Origin: Bacteroidia bacterium
GTDB taxonomy: Bacteria; Bacteroidota; Bacteroidia; B-17B0; Aurantibacillaceae
Length of the DNA stretch: 64,000 nt
Assembly (NCBI GenBank): GCA_022842625.1
Contig: JALHPG010000002.1
Location: 62,001-126,000 of the forward strand
Direction of reading: 5' to 3'
In this document: in pieces, positions 44,511 to 53,176 of the stretch
Position numbering within the stretch: position 1 is the first letter of the stretch
How the letters are laid out: the number at the start of each line of letters is the position of its first letter
Notes under the pieces: model-generated
Databases searched by the model: none
What the model saw: only the letters and a program-made list of their open reading frames with translations
What the model was told of the DNA's origin: nothing
Translations under genes and position numbers: made by a program

Positions 44511-44750
44511 TTTTTCCTGCTTTTTACGTCCCAAAAAAAATTGAGCGATTTTTTGCTGGTTTTATCTAAAACGACCAATTAACATTGTTAATTTAGCCAA
44601 AAACAACAATCTTTTGATAATCAACGCTTTGCAAGGATATTAAAAGCCGATTAACAGCTTTTTAACCGTTTTTTAACGGCATTTGAACACCAAATGCGAT
44701 TTAGCAAAATATTTTCGTCTAATAAATAAAGTTATTAACAATTATATGGT

Positions 44751-44758
44751 TAAATTTG
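44751..44758 (+). promoter_or_regulatory. -7 element for the 44778 gene
   Basis: TAAATTTG matches TAnnTTTG exactly, 19 bases before the ATG at 44778. No TTTG -33 element is visible at 19 bases. Confidence 0.5.
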
Positions 44759-44777
44759 TAGTCCAATCTTAATAATC

Positions 44778-45215
44778 ATGTTCGAAATTTTAAAACACTT
44801 TGAAAGCAAGTACGGAACCTTAAAGAAAAAAGGCTTACGTATTGAGGGTTTATCAATGATAGATCCAAAACGTAAAAAGCATGTTATTATGATCAGCAAG
44901 CCTTTTATTTTTGATAACCGTTTGTTACCAAAAAAATACGAAGGTTTAGATATTAAGTCTAAAATTGAAGGTGGCCTACCTAAAGAATTTGCTTTTAATA
45001 AGGATGCTATAAACAAAGAATACGTTTGGGCACCAATTAAATTTGAAAAGTATGTTGACCGTTGTTCGGAAGAAATCCGTAAACAATTCGGCAATCCAGA
45101 TATGAGCCGTGGCGAAATGCTTGATGCATTAGCTTTTGGTAATTTTGAAGAACACAAAAAGAAAAGTTTGCAATTAATGGCGGAAGGTAAAATACCACCA
45201 TTTAAAATGAATTAG
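44778..45215 (+). CDS. Conserved-looking hypothetical protein
   Basis: A 145-residue soluble, basic protein without signal or membrane segments. 'RIEGLSMIDPKRKKHVIMISKPFIFDNRLLPKKYEGLDIK' and 'RGEMLDALAFGNFEEHKKKSLQLMAEGKIPPF' are the most protein-like stretches. I do not recognise a family. It has its own promoter element and terminator, so it is an independent gene. Confidence 0.6.
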   Translation: MFEILKHFESKYGTLKKKGLRIEGLSMIDPKRKKHVIMISKPFIFDNRLLPKKYEGLDIKSKIEGGLPKEFAFNKDAINKEYVWAPIKFEKYVDRCSEEIRKQFGNPDMSRGEMLDALAFGNFEEHKKKSLQLMAEGKIPPFKMN

Positions 45216-45291
45216 TGTTGTTTTCTTGTTTAAGAGATAAGTAACAAAGTTGTCATAATTAAGGGTTAAACAATTAGTTACTTTGGTTCGG

Positions 45292-45318
45292 AAAAGTCGG
45301 TTGGTTACCGACTTTTTT
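45292..45318 (+). terminator. Intrinsic terminator after the 44778 gene
   Basis: AAAAGTCGGT and ACCGACTTTTTT pair around TGGTT and are followed by a T run. Confidence 0.85.
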
Positions 45319-45347
45319 GTTTTTCATTGAAATTCTAGTATCCAAAT

Positions 45348-45468
45348 GTCAGTTCGAGTGATTTTTTGCATCTCCTCTTGCAAAAAATAGTATCGAGAAC
45401 GCATTCCTGAAAAGCACTTCTCGATACAAAAAAATGAAAAAGACGCGCATTTTTTCACTCGAAGTGAC
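45348..45468. repeat. 121-bp compound palindromic element
   Basis: Outer ends GTCAGTTCGAGTGA and TCACTCGAAGTGAC are inverted repeats with one mismatch. Inner GTATCGAGAA (45390-45399) and TTCTCGATAC (45418-45427) are perfect inverted repeats. It would fold into a two-tier hairpin. It has no ORF, and the form resembles a REP or non-coding miniature mobile element; similar GTCAGTTCGAGTG elements are, to my recollection, common in Bacteroidota intergenic DNA. Only one copy is seen in this window. Confidence 0.7.
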
Positions 45469-45498
45469 AGACAATAATTACTATAAACCTCATCTGGT

Positions 45499-45801
45499 CT
45501 AATCCACTATCTGCAACAAAGTTCTAAACGCCGTGTATTTATCCTTAAATTTTGTAGTGTGTTCTGCCTGTAACTTTGGGGCAAATTCCTTTTGATATTT
45601 TTCAATATCCCCCATTTCTAAAAATTTATACTGCATCGAATACGTGTGCCCCTCATCCTCTACATATAATACCTTTACCATTTGGTTATCAATAAAACAA
45701 CCTGTCTTCATCACATCCGGAATGTGAACTTCTTTCATCCATTTTACCCAATCCTTGTGAGCATCGTCGGCTATATTAACCGTTACATTGTATATAAACA
45801 T
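45499..45801 (-). CDS. DUF4286 family protein
   Basis: A 100-residue protein from the ATG at 45801 (MFIYNVTVNIADDAHKDWVKW). 'WMKEVHIPDVMKTGCF', 'YSMQYKF' and 'HTTKFKDKYTAFRTLLQIVD' are the family signature. It looks like a small ferredoxin-like (ABM/EthD-type) fold. Function unknown. The track start at 45840 adds a hydrophobic leader that family members lack. Confidence 0.8.
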   Translation of the reverse strand: MFIYNVTVNIADDAHKDWVKWMKEVHIPDVMKTGCFIDNQMVKVLYVEDEGHTYSMQYKFLEMGDIEKYQKEFAPKLQAEHTTKFKDKYTAFRTLLQIVD

Positions 45802-45889
45802 AATTAGCACTAATATAAAAATAAATCTGCAAAATAACATCGTGCCAAAGCTTTAAAACCTTGGTATAATATTTGTAATTTTACTGTGT

Positions 45890-47173
45890 ATGAAAACAAC
45901 AGACTTTGTAGATGAATTACGCTGGCGCGGTTTGCTTCAAGACATTATGCCCGGTACCGAAGAACTTCTTAAAAAAGAAATTGTAACCGGTTATATAGGC
46001 TTTGATCCAACTGCAGATTCATTACACATTGGTCATTTAACCCAAGTGTTTACATTATTACGCTTGCAAAAAGCCGGACACAAACCTATTGCTCTTGTTG
46101 GTGGTGCTACCGGTATGGTAGGCGACCCAAGTGGAAAATCGGCTGAAAGAAATTTGTTGGACGAAGAAGCATTGAATAAAAATGTTGATGGCATAAAAAA
46201 ACAACTTGAAAAATTTCTAGATTTTAATTCGGATAAAAATGGTGCAGAGCTTGTAAATAATTACGATTGGATGAAAGATTATTCTTTCCTTACTTTTATT
46301 CGTGATGTTGGCAAACACCTAACCGTTAACTACATGTTGGCTAAAGATTCAGTTAAAAATCGTTTAGAAACCGGCATGAGTTTTACTGAGTTTAGTTACC
46401 AGCTATTACAAGCATTTGATTTCTACCAATTACATCAAACAAAAAACTGCAAACTACAAATGGGAGGATCTGACCAATGGGGCAATATTACCAGCGGCAC
46501 AGAGTTGATACGCCGTAAATGTGGAGGAGAAGCCTATGCCGTTACAACAACACTCATTAAAAAAGCAGATGGCACTAAATTCGGAAAGACCGAAAGTGGC
46601 AGCATTTGGTTAGACAGAACAAAAACTTCGCCTTACAAGTTTTACCAATTTTGGATAAACACCTCAGATGCAGATGCAAAAAATTGGATAAAAATATTTA
46701 CTTTTTTAACTAAAGAAGAAATTGATACACTAACCGCGGAACATGAAAAAGATCCTGGAAAACGTATTTTACAAAAAACATTAGCGAAAGAATTAACCAG
46801 CCTTGTTCATAGTGAAGAAGACCATAACGCCGCAATTGAAGCCAGCCTGGTGTTATTTAACGGTGAATTAAAAGACCTGTCTAATTTGGATGAAGAAACG
46901 TTTTTAGAGATTTTTGACGGCGTACCTCAATTCAGTATTAGTAAAAACGAATTAGAAAGCTCAATTAATGTTTTAGATTTTCTGGCAGAAAAAACACAAG
47001 TACTGCCAAGCAAAAGTGAAGCAAGAAAATTAATACAAGGTGGCGGCATTAGCATTAATAAAGCGAAGGTTGAAACGCCGGAGCTTCTTTTAAATTCTTC
47101 TTTTTTAATAAACAACAAATATATTTTAATACAAAAAGGCAAGAAAAATTATTTTCTCTGCACTGCAAATTAA
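45890..47173 (+). CDS. tyrS: Tyrosyl-tRNA synthetase
   Basis: A 427-residue class I synthetase. The HIGH-type motif is in '[21 protein letters not shown]', KMSKS-type in '[18 protein letters not shown]', and the C-terminal S4 RNA-binding domain in '[23 protein letters not shown]'. '[11 protein letters not shown]' is the tyrosine pocket. The sequence TATAATATTTG about 20 bases upstream resembles a -7 element with one extra base. Followed after 3 bases by rpoN. Confidence 0.97.
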   Translation: MKTTDFVDELRWRGLLQDIMPGTEELLKKEIVTGYIGFDPTADSLHIGHLTQVFTLLRLQKAGHKPIALVGGATGMVGDPSGKSAERNLLDEEALNKNVDGIKKQLEKFLDFNSDKNGAELVNNYDWMKDYSFLTFIRDVGKHLTVNYMLAKDSVKNRLETGMSFTEFSYQLLQAFDFYQLHQTKNCKLQMGGSDQWGNITSGTELIRRKCGGEAYAVTTTLIKKADGTKFGKTESGSIWLDRTKTSPYKFYQFWINTSDADAKNWIKIFTFLTKEEIDTLTAEHEKDPGKRILQKTLAKELTSLVHSEEDHNAAIEASLVLFNGELKDLSNLDEETFLEIFDGVPQFSISKNELESSINVLDFLAEKTQVLPSKSEARKLIQGGGISINKAKVETPELLLNSSFLINNKYILIQKGKKNYFLCTAN

Positions 47174-47176
47174 ACT

Positions 47177-48667
47177 ATGGCACTAAAGCATTCGCAACAA
47201 CTTAAACTTTCACAAAAGTTATTGCCGCAACAAATTCTGTTAATGAAATTGTTGCAGTTGCCAACGCTTGCCCTTGAAGACCGTATTAAAGAAGAGTTAG
47301 AGGCTAATCCGGCATTAGAAGAAGACCTTAACGATAAACCCGAAGAAGAATTATATAGTAACGAAGAAACAGATGCCACCGAAGAGATTGAATTTGACGA
47401 ACAGGGTGAAGCCAAAGAGGATGAAAGCAAGATCATTGAGAACGATGTGGTGATGGAAGATTATATGGATGACGAAGAGTTGGATTCCTATAAATATGAG
47501 ATATCAAACAAAGGGGCAGATGATGAAACGCGTGAGTTTGTAGTGGTTGAAGGAGCCGGTTTTCAAGAACAATTAGAACAGCAATTAGGATTAAAGGATA
47601 TTACCGAAACAGAATATACAACCGGTGTATATTTAATTGGCTGTTTAGATGAAGATGGTTATTTAAGAAGAGAGTTAGATCTTATTGTTGACGACCTTGC
47701 CTTTAATTACAACATTACCACTACGGTTGCTGAATTAGAAAAAGCCCTAAAGCTCTTACAAAGTTTTGATCCGCCGGGTGTTGGCGCTAGAAATTTACAA
47801 GAGTGTTTGCTATTACAACTCGAAAGAAAAACCGATAAAACAAAAGAAGTGATGTTGGCCATGGATGTGATCAAACATCAAATGGATGAGTTCTCTAAAA
47901 AACATTACGATAAAATTTTAAAACGTTTGCATATAGAGAATGATGAGCTAAAAGATGTGATCGAGGTGATCACGCATTTAAATCCTCGTCCGGGTAACAG
48001 CGAAACAAAGGAAAGTAATTTTACGGCGGTTATTCCTGATTTTATTATTACAGTAAATGACGGTATACCTGAATTAAGTATAAACGGAAGAAATTTACCT
48101 GATCTAAAAATTAGCAGAGATTATTTTGAGATGCTGAAAGAGTATTCAAAAAATAAAGATAAATCGGCCAAAGAAGCTACGGGTTTTATTAAAAGCAAAA
48201 TAGAAAGCGCCGAGTGGTTCATTGAAGCCCTGCAACAACGCCACGCAACATTAGCGCTGTGTATGCATAGCATTTTAGATTACCAGCATGAGTATTTTAT
48301 TAGCGGCGATGAGAGTAAGTTAAAGCCAATGATCTTAAAAGATATTGCCTCGCGTGTTAATTTAGATCTATCAACGGTTTCGAGGGTGGCTAATAGTAAA
48401 TATGTTCAAACGCCTTATGGTACTTTTTTACTGAAAACTTTTTTTAGCGAAAGTATGAGCACCGATAGCGGTGAAGAAGTAAGTAGCAGAGAAATAAAAA
48501 AAATATTACAAGATTGTATTTCTGCCGAAGACAAAAAACACCCGCACACCGATGATGAGTTGTGTAAAATATTAACCGAAAAAGGATACAACATTGCCCG
48601 CAGAACAGTTGCTAAATACCGCGAGCAGCTAGAAATCCCTGTTGGCAGAATGCGCAAGGAGATTTAA
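47177..48667 (+). CDS. rpoN: RNA polymerase sigma-54 factor
   Basis: A 496-residue sigma factor that needs activator ATPases and reads -24/-12 promoters. The Gln/Leu-rich region I is 'LKLSQKLLPQQILLMKLLQLP', followed by an acidic region II (about 40-110), the core-binding region and the C-terminal helix-turn-helix ('LSTVSRVANSKYVQTPYG'). The RpoN box 'ARRTVAKYREQL' is intact. It starts three bases after tyrS, so the two share a transcript. Confidence 0.97.
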   Translation: MALKHSQQLKLSQKLLPQQILLMKLLQLPTLALEDRIKEELEANPALEEDLNDKPEEELYSNEETDATEEIEFDEQGEAKEDESKIIENDVVMEDYMDDEELDSYKYEISNKGADDETREFVVVEGAGFQEQLEQQLGLKDITETEYTTGVYLIGCLDEDGYLRRELDLIVDDLAFNYNITTTVAELEKALKLLQSFDPPGVGARNLQECLLLQLERKTDKTKEVMLAMDVIKHQMDEFSKKHYDKILKRLHIENDELKDVIEVITHLNPRPGNSETKESNFTAVIPDFIITVNDGIPELSINGRNLPDLKISRDYFEMLKEYSKNKDKSAKEATGFIKSKIESAEWFIEALQQRHATLALCMHSILDYQHEYFISGDESKLKPMILKDIASRVNLDLSTVSRVANSKYVQTPYGTFLLKTFFSESMSTDSGEEVSSREIKKILQDCISAEDKKHPHTDDELCKILTEKGYNIARRTVAKYREQLEIPVGRMRKEI

Positions 48668-48676
48668 TGGCCGAAA

Positions 48677-49651
48677 TTATTTATTAATAACTACTTTTTT
48701 ACGCACAACGTTTTTACCCGAAGTTATCTCAATAAAATACATGCCACTTTGTAATGCAGAAAGATCGAGTGCGTTATTACTGAAATTTGTATTTAAGCTG
48801 TTACCAAAACTATCGAATAACCTCGCTGAAAATTCAAGGCCATCTTTGCTTCGGATATAAACATAGTTGTTAGAGGGATTAGGGAAAACATCAATATCTG
48901 CTTTTAAATGATCAAGGTCTGATAGAGATGTTAAGGGACAATTAAAAGAATAGTTATAGGTAAAAATGGAATCGTTACTTAGGCAGACATCATCAATATA
49001 ATAGTAGGAGTATGGAAATCCAGAATTATTAGCATTAAATTTTATAGTGCTAGTTGAATCATAAAAATTACCCAAAGAAATATACTTATAGTTAGAATCA
49101 GTAACAAAACTACCTTTTAAATCTATCCAATTTAGTGTATCTGAAATTGTCTGACTAAATGTTATTTGGGAAAAATTTGTTGGCGTTCTAGTATTTGTAA
49201 TTACAGGTTGAAACTTTGAAAAAAAAGCACCAAACTTATTAGTTGCATATTTTGAATTGTTTGACAAGCTTACCTTCATAGAAAAAAAATATTTAGTGTT
49301 ATTGGTTAAGCTATCATTTAATTTTACTGAAATAATTTCATTAGCAACATTATCAAGCGTACCTGGCAAAGAATTATTTATTCCTGCATAAGAATGACAG
49401 TTAACATTAATATCTTGGTAACCTAATACGTTTAAAGGAATATCTGCATTATTTGACACGCCGTAGTAACATTTATTATAATAATCTGGAGTGCCGTTAG
49501 AGGTGAACCAATATTTTAATTTATAGATCTGAGAGGTTTGATTTGGGCAAGCCGTATCTTGTTCAAAGCCAGGGTTAGGAACCATGTTTTGTTGTGCCAT
49601 TATAATAAAACCGTAACAAAAAAAAACAAATATGAATTTTAGCTTTTGCAA
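48677..49651 (-). CDS. Secreted protein with T9SS sorting domain
   Basis: A 324-residue exported protein. A signal peptide ends near 'FIIMAQQ'. The main domain (about 22-225) begins 'NMVPNPGFEQDTACPNQTSQI' and looks like a galactose-binding-type jelly roll, as in many surface proteins. The last ~80 residues, 'IDVFPNPSNNYVYIRSKDG' to 'SGMYFIEITSGKNVVRKKVV', are a type A T9SS sorting domain. Ligand unknown. It converges on rpoN with a 9-base gap. Confidence 0.85.
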   Translation of the reverse strand: MQKLKFIFVFFCYGFIIMAQQNMVPNPGFEQDTACPNQTSQIYKLKYWFTSNGTPDYYNKCYYGVSNNADIPLNVLGYQDINVNCHSYAGINNSLPGTLDNVANEIISVKLNDSLTNNTKYFFSMKVSLSNNSKYATNKFGAFFSKFQPVITNTRTPTNFSQITFSQTISDTLNWIDLKGSFVTDSNYKYISLGNFYDSTSTIKFNANNSGFPYSYYYIDDVCLSNDSIFTYNYSFNCPLTSLSDLDHLKADIDVFPNPSNNYVYIRSKDGLEFSARLFDSFGNSLNTNFSNNALDLSALQSGMYFIEITSGKNVVRKKVVINK

Positions 49652-49736
49652 AGGCTTTAGTTTGGTTTACTAAATATAGTCCAAAAAATGCAAGGAGGAA
49701 AATTTAATAATTTTCTGCAAAACCTACTAAAAACAA

Positions 49737-49766
49737 AAAGCTCCTTAACCAATGGCTAAAGAGCTT
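49737..49766 (-). terminator. Terminator of the 49910-52129 gene
   Basis: On the minus strand AAGCTC-TTTAGCCA and TTGGTTAAG-GAGCTT pair with wobbles and run into TTTTTGTTTTT. Confidence 0.65.
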
Positions 49767-49800
49767 CCTGAAATTTAAACTTTAAACTTACTCTAACGTC

Positions 49801-49825
49801 GTCATTGCGAGGCACGATGCAATCT
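49801..49825. repeat. Half REP-like element (GTCATTGCGAGG arm)
   Basis: GTCATTGCGAGGCACGATGC followed by AATCT is the typical left arm of a palindromic element that is widespread in Bacteroidota and other bacteria. The matching right arm is not found in the next 90 bases, so this looks like a decayed copy. The same gap (49826-49909) also has a small TTTTGC/GCAAAA hairpin. Confidence 0.6.
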
Positions 49826-49909
49826 AACACACAGTTTTATTTTTTTCTAGTTTGAAATTACGTCGTCAACATTTTGCTAAAACGCAAAACTCCTCGTAAT
49901 AACCGTTTA

Positions 49910-52129
49910 TCATTCTATCACTAATTTTCTGCTAACAGTGTTGTCGCCAACTTTAATTCTTATTTCATAAAGGCCTTTTATGAGTTTGCTAATGTTTAAT
50001 TCCTCTTTTTTAGCAACATTGTTTTTAGAAAACACTAATCTTCCTTCTAAACTATAAATAGAAACTTCCATTGGTGCATTACTTGAATTATCAATTTTTA
50101 TTTTTCCGTTAGATGGGTTTGGCCAAACTAAAACAGAATTATCTAAATTGATCTCGTTTAAGCCCACACTTAAAATATTAACCACCGCTGTTATTGTAGA
50201 GCTATGACAAATATTAGAGGCTACCAAAGTAACAGTGTATTGTCCGTTAGCAGTATAAGTAACCGCCGGCGGATTAGCCAATGTGCTAGTAACTGAGTTG
50301 CCAAAATTCCAAGAGTAAGTAGTTGCGTTTGTTGAGGTGTTTGCAACTGTAACCGAATTTCCAATTACTGCATTTGTAAAGGCTGCAATCGAAAGAAAGT
50401 TACTGGTATTATTTGCAGTATCGGCAATTCCTTCGCTCATATTATAATAAGAGCCGCTTGGTGTTGTTTCTAATTTCCAGGTTCTAACCATGTATTTATA
50501 AATGCCCGGATTAACTAAACAATTATCAGTGTAGGTTGTGCCACTAATAGGCACAGGATTTATTTTTACATAATTAGTGGTCGAAGGATTCTTTCTGTAA
50601 ATATTATAGCCAACAACCGTTGTTTCTGTAGAAGCCGTCCAAGAAATATTACAATTGTTTCCAACCTTTGTTGCTACAACATTTGAAACCGGGGCAACAA
50701 TATCGTTTCTTAAAGTAGGATCGCCCATTAAGGCAATGTGAACAGTATTAAATATTCCTGCGTTAATTGCATAGGGCGATGGATAATAGGTTGTAGTATT
50801 GTTTTGTGTTAATCTAGTGCTATATCCAATATTTTCGCCCATAGCCATGTGATGGAACATCCAATTTGGACGACCCGCCCAAGCATTGGTTAGTGTTTTA
50901 CCTTGACATAATGGAGCGCGTAAAAAATTATTGTTTACATCCCAATCACCAAAATAACTTCCAAATAACATTGTAAAAACACCTTGCAAATTAGACGTTG
51001 TAAAATTAGAAGTGTTACCAATTCCGGTAGCGCTGGTAAAACTTCCGCCACCACAACCATACGACCATTGGTAGCTGTTACCCGTCATAGTTGTAAAATA
51101 ATCTGTTGTTACAACATTTGTTGGAGTAACTAAAGGGCCAAAGTTTTTAAATCCACTTGATGCAAAGGCTTCTCCGGGAGTAAAATATCCAAAGTTGTCA
51201 TCAATAACTGCACGCTTTACAGTTGTAAATACTTTCTTACGATAATCATGATCCTTATCTAAATAATTTTTTAATAATTGAGTTTCTGTTGCGGTAAAAG
51301 ATGTCATTCCAAATAAATCAACACGGCCTACCTGCAATTCAACGGCTGTAGGAATTAACCACTGATCGAATTTACCATCACCCGGTATGTTTTGTGTGCG
51401 TGCAGGAGAAACGGTTGTAGATGTAACAGATACATCTGTCCAACTACCATTTAGTTCGCCATAATAAACATCGGCAGGCCAAGCGCCTTGATGATCGGTA
51501 TGTGCATCCGGACCAAAATTTCCACTATAAGGAACCGGAATATGTCCTAATAAAAACACTGCTACAGTATTTACCGGATCGAGATTATATGTATTTACAA
51601 TTTGTGCTTTTATAGCAGTAACAGAACTAGTTGTGCTCACATAACTCGTTAATACTTCCCAACCATCACCTTCTAGATCGTCTTGTAAACGTTTTATTTC
51701 AGGAGCAAGGCTTACACTAAAATTATTTGCAATTAGTAAAATTAATTTTCCGCGATAATCAACTTCAGGAATTTGAATTCCGGAATTAATATATCCATAA
51801 CCCGGATAATTTAATGTGCCGGAGGCAGCACTTCTAACCACACGGTATTCGTAATGTGTTCCTACACCAACCGTATTGTCAACATACTGTGTGGTTGCGC
51901 TTGGAATATTCACCGCAAGGCTGGTCCACGTTGAACTGTTTTTAGGTTTTCTATCAACTGAATAACTGATGGTGTTAGAATTCCCTAACCAATTTAATGT
52001 GATACTTGGTGGACTAACCTGCACGTTTGCCCACAACTCAACGGAACAATCTTTTGGCGTTGGGTTGGGTTGTGCGTTCACACAAATAATAAAGAAAAGA
52101 AAAATAGCGAAAAGTAAATTTTTGGTCAT
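49910..52129 (-). CDS. Secreted C25 (gingipain)-like protein with FN3, PKD and T9SS domains
   Basis: A 739-residue exported protein. Order: signal peptide (1-19, 'ICVNAQ'), an FN3 domain (about 28-115), a gingipain-like alpha/beta region (about 125-480, 'RGKLILLIANNFSVSLAPEIKRLQDDLEGDGWEV', 'VAVFLLGHIPVPY', 'ADVYYGELNGSW'), a second FN3 (about 490-565), a PKD domain (about 580-655), and a T9SS sorting domain to the end. At the expected catalytic His position ('GHG' in gingipain) it reads 'YGCGGGSF', and at the Cys position 'FTMLFGSYFGDWD', so both catalytic residues appear absent. It may be a binding relic of a protease. Assignment of the C25-like fold is moderate. Confidence 0.72.
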   Translation of the reverse strand: MTKNLLFAIFLFFIICVNAQPNPTPKDCSVELWANVQVSPPSITLNWLGNSNTISYSVDRKPKNSSTWTSLAVNIPSATTQYVDNTVGVGTHYEYRVVRSAASGTLNYPGYGYINSGIQIPEVDYRGKLILLIANNFSVSLAPEIKRLQDDLEGDGWEVLTSYVSTTSSVTAIKAQIVNTYNLDPVNTVAVFLLGHIPVPYSGNFGPDAHTDHQGAWPADVYYGELNGSWTDVSVTSTTVSPARTQNIPGDGKFDQWLIPTAVELQVGRVDLFGMTSFTATETQLLKNYLDKDHDYRKKVFTTVKRAVIDDNFGYFTPGEAFASSGFKNFGPLVTPTNVVTTDYFTTMTGNSYQWSYGCGGGSFTSATGIGNTSNFTTSNLQGVFTMLFGSYFGDWDVNNNFLRAPLCQGKTLTNAWAGRPNWMFHHMAMGENIGYSTRLTQNNTTTYYPSPYAINAGIFNTVHIALMGDPTLRNDIVAPVSNVVATKVGNNCNISWTASTETTVVGYNIYRKNPSTTNYVKINPVPISGTTYTDNCLVNPGIYKYMVRTWKLETTPSGSYYNMSEGIADTANNTSNFLSIAAFTNAVIGNSVTVANTSTNATTYSWNFGNSVTSTLANPPAVTYTANGQYTVTLVASNICHSSTITAVVNILSVGLNEINLDNSVLVWPNPSNGKIKIDNSSNAPMEVSIYSLEGRLVFSKNNVAKKEELNISKLIKGLYEIRIKVGDNTVSRKLVIE

Positions 52130-52207
52130 GCTTATATTTTTAGATTTCTAAATATAAACACGAAAGGTTATAAGTTAATCGCTAATGAGTTTAAATTGAT
52201 TTAGGTG

Positions 52208-53116
52208 CTACCAATTATACCTTAGGCCGAGGGAAGCGTTAAACACAAAGTTGGATTGTGGGCTTGAAAATTTATTGCTTTCGTAATAAAATCCGGGAGC
52301 TAAAGATGCACTTGCGCTAAAATGTCTTCTTGCAGTAAGATTTTTAGACATTCTTAAATTAGTTGTTAAAGGTATGGCGGCATAACCCCCAAAGCCAATT
52401 CCGCTGATCTTATCTACAGTTTGGTGCATTTCTACATTCTTATAAGAGGTAGATGAATAACTATCGTACTTATCATACGTTGAGGAAGAATTTAATAATA
52501 ATTCTGTTGTGTTTAAATTATGATTAGCGCTAAACGTATTTGCGTATGAAATACCGGGACTTAACTCAGCGCCTGCGCCAAACCAAAACCGCTTGTTTTT
52601 ATTGGTAGTTAAATTAATTCCAATAGGTATCATAATTTGTTTAGAGGAGATAGAGTAAAAATAATTATCGTTGTATTGTGTAACAGAATAGAGTTTGTCG
52701 TTATTTGCAGCATTAACGTAAATTGCGTTGGTGTCGCGAGTTGTTTTTGAATAGACCGCAGATGAAACACTATTTGACCCGAATCGAATGCCAATAAAGC
52801 CCTCACGTCTGAATTTTTTGCCTTGCCCTAATTCAAAAAAAGCGCGTAAACAAATTAATCCATTTGCATCTGTCGAACGACCATAGCCTGATGCACCAGT
52901 ATAACCGTTAAGGTCCTTATCTAACAACTTGTTGTTGGATACAAACTTTTTAAAATCTTCTTGGCTTGCAGTATTTATATAACCTCGCTGGAAAATCATC
53001 TGACTTTCTAATCCAACTCCTGAAAGCCTTATTTTTTTAATGCTATCTGTTTTTGTTTGCGCGTTTAACCCAAGCGTACTCGCAAGAATTAAAACTTGTA
53101 GTGGTAGCTTTTTCAT
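52208..53116 (-). CDS. Hypothetical outer-membrane beta-barrel protein
   Basis: A 302-residue exported protein with a signal peptide (1-19, 'LGLNAQ'). The rest is alternating strands with aromatic turns, ending 'FVFNASLGLRYNW', which has the terminal aromatic residue of an outer-membrane barrel. 'RREGFIGIRFGSNSVSS' and 'RFWFGAGAELSPGISYAN' are typical of barrel strands. No family recognised. Monocistronic, between a T9SS cargo gene and polA. Confidence 0.6.
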   Translation of the reverse strand: MKKLPLQVLILASTLGLNAQTKTDSIKKIRLSGVGLESQMIFQRGYINTASQEDFKKFVSNNKLLDKDLNGYTGASGYGRSTDANGLICLRAFFELGQGKKFRREGFIGIRFGSNSVSSAVYSKTTRDTNAIYVNAANNDKLYSVTQYNDNYFYSISSKQIMIPIGINLTTNKNKRFWFGAGAELSPGISYANTFSANHNLNTTELLLNSSSTYDKYDSYSSTSYKNVEMHQTVDKISGIGFGGYAAIPLTTNLRMSKNLTARRHFSASASLAPGFYYESNKFSSPQSNFVFNASLGLRYNW

Positions 53117-53176
53117 ACTACAATAACGTTTGTAAAATAAAATTATTGTACTGTCAAAAAAATGTCAGACAAATAA

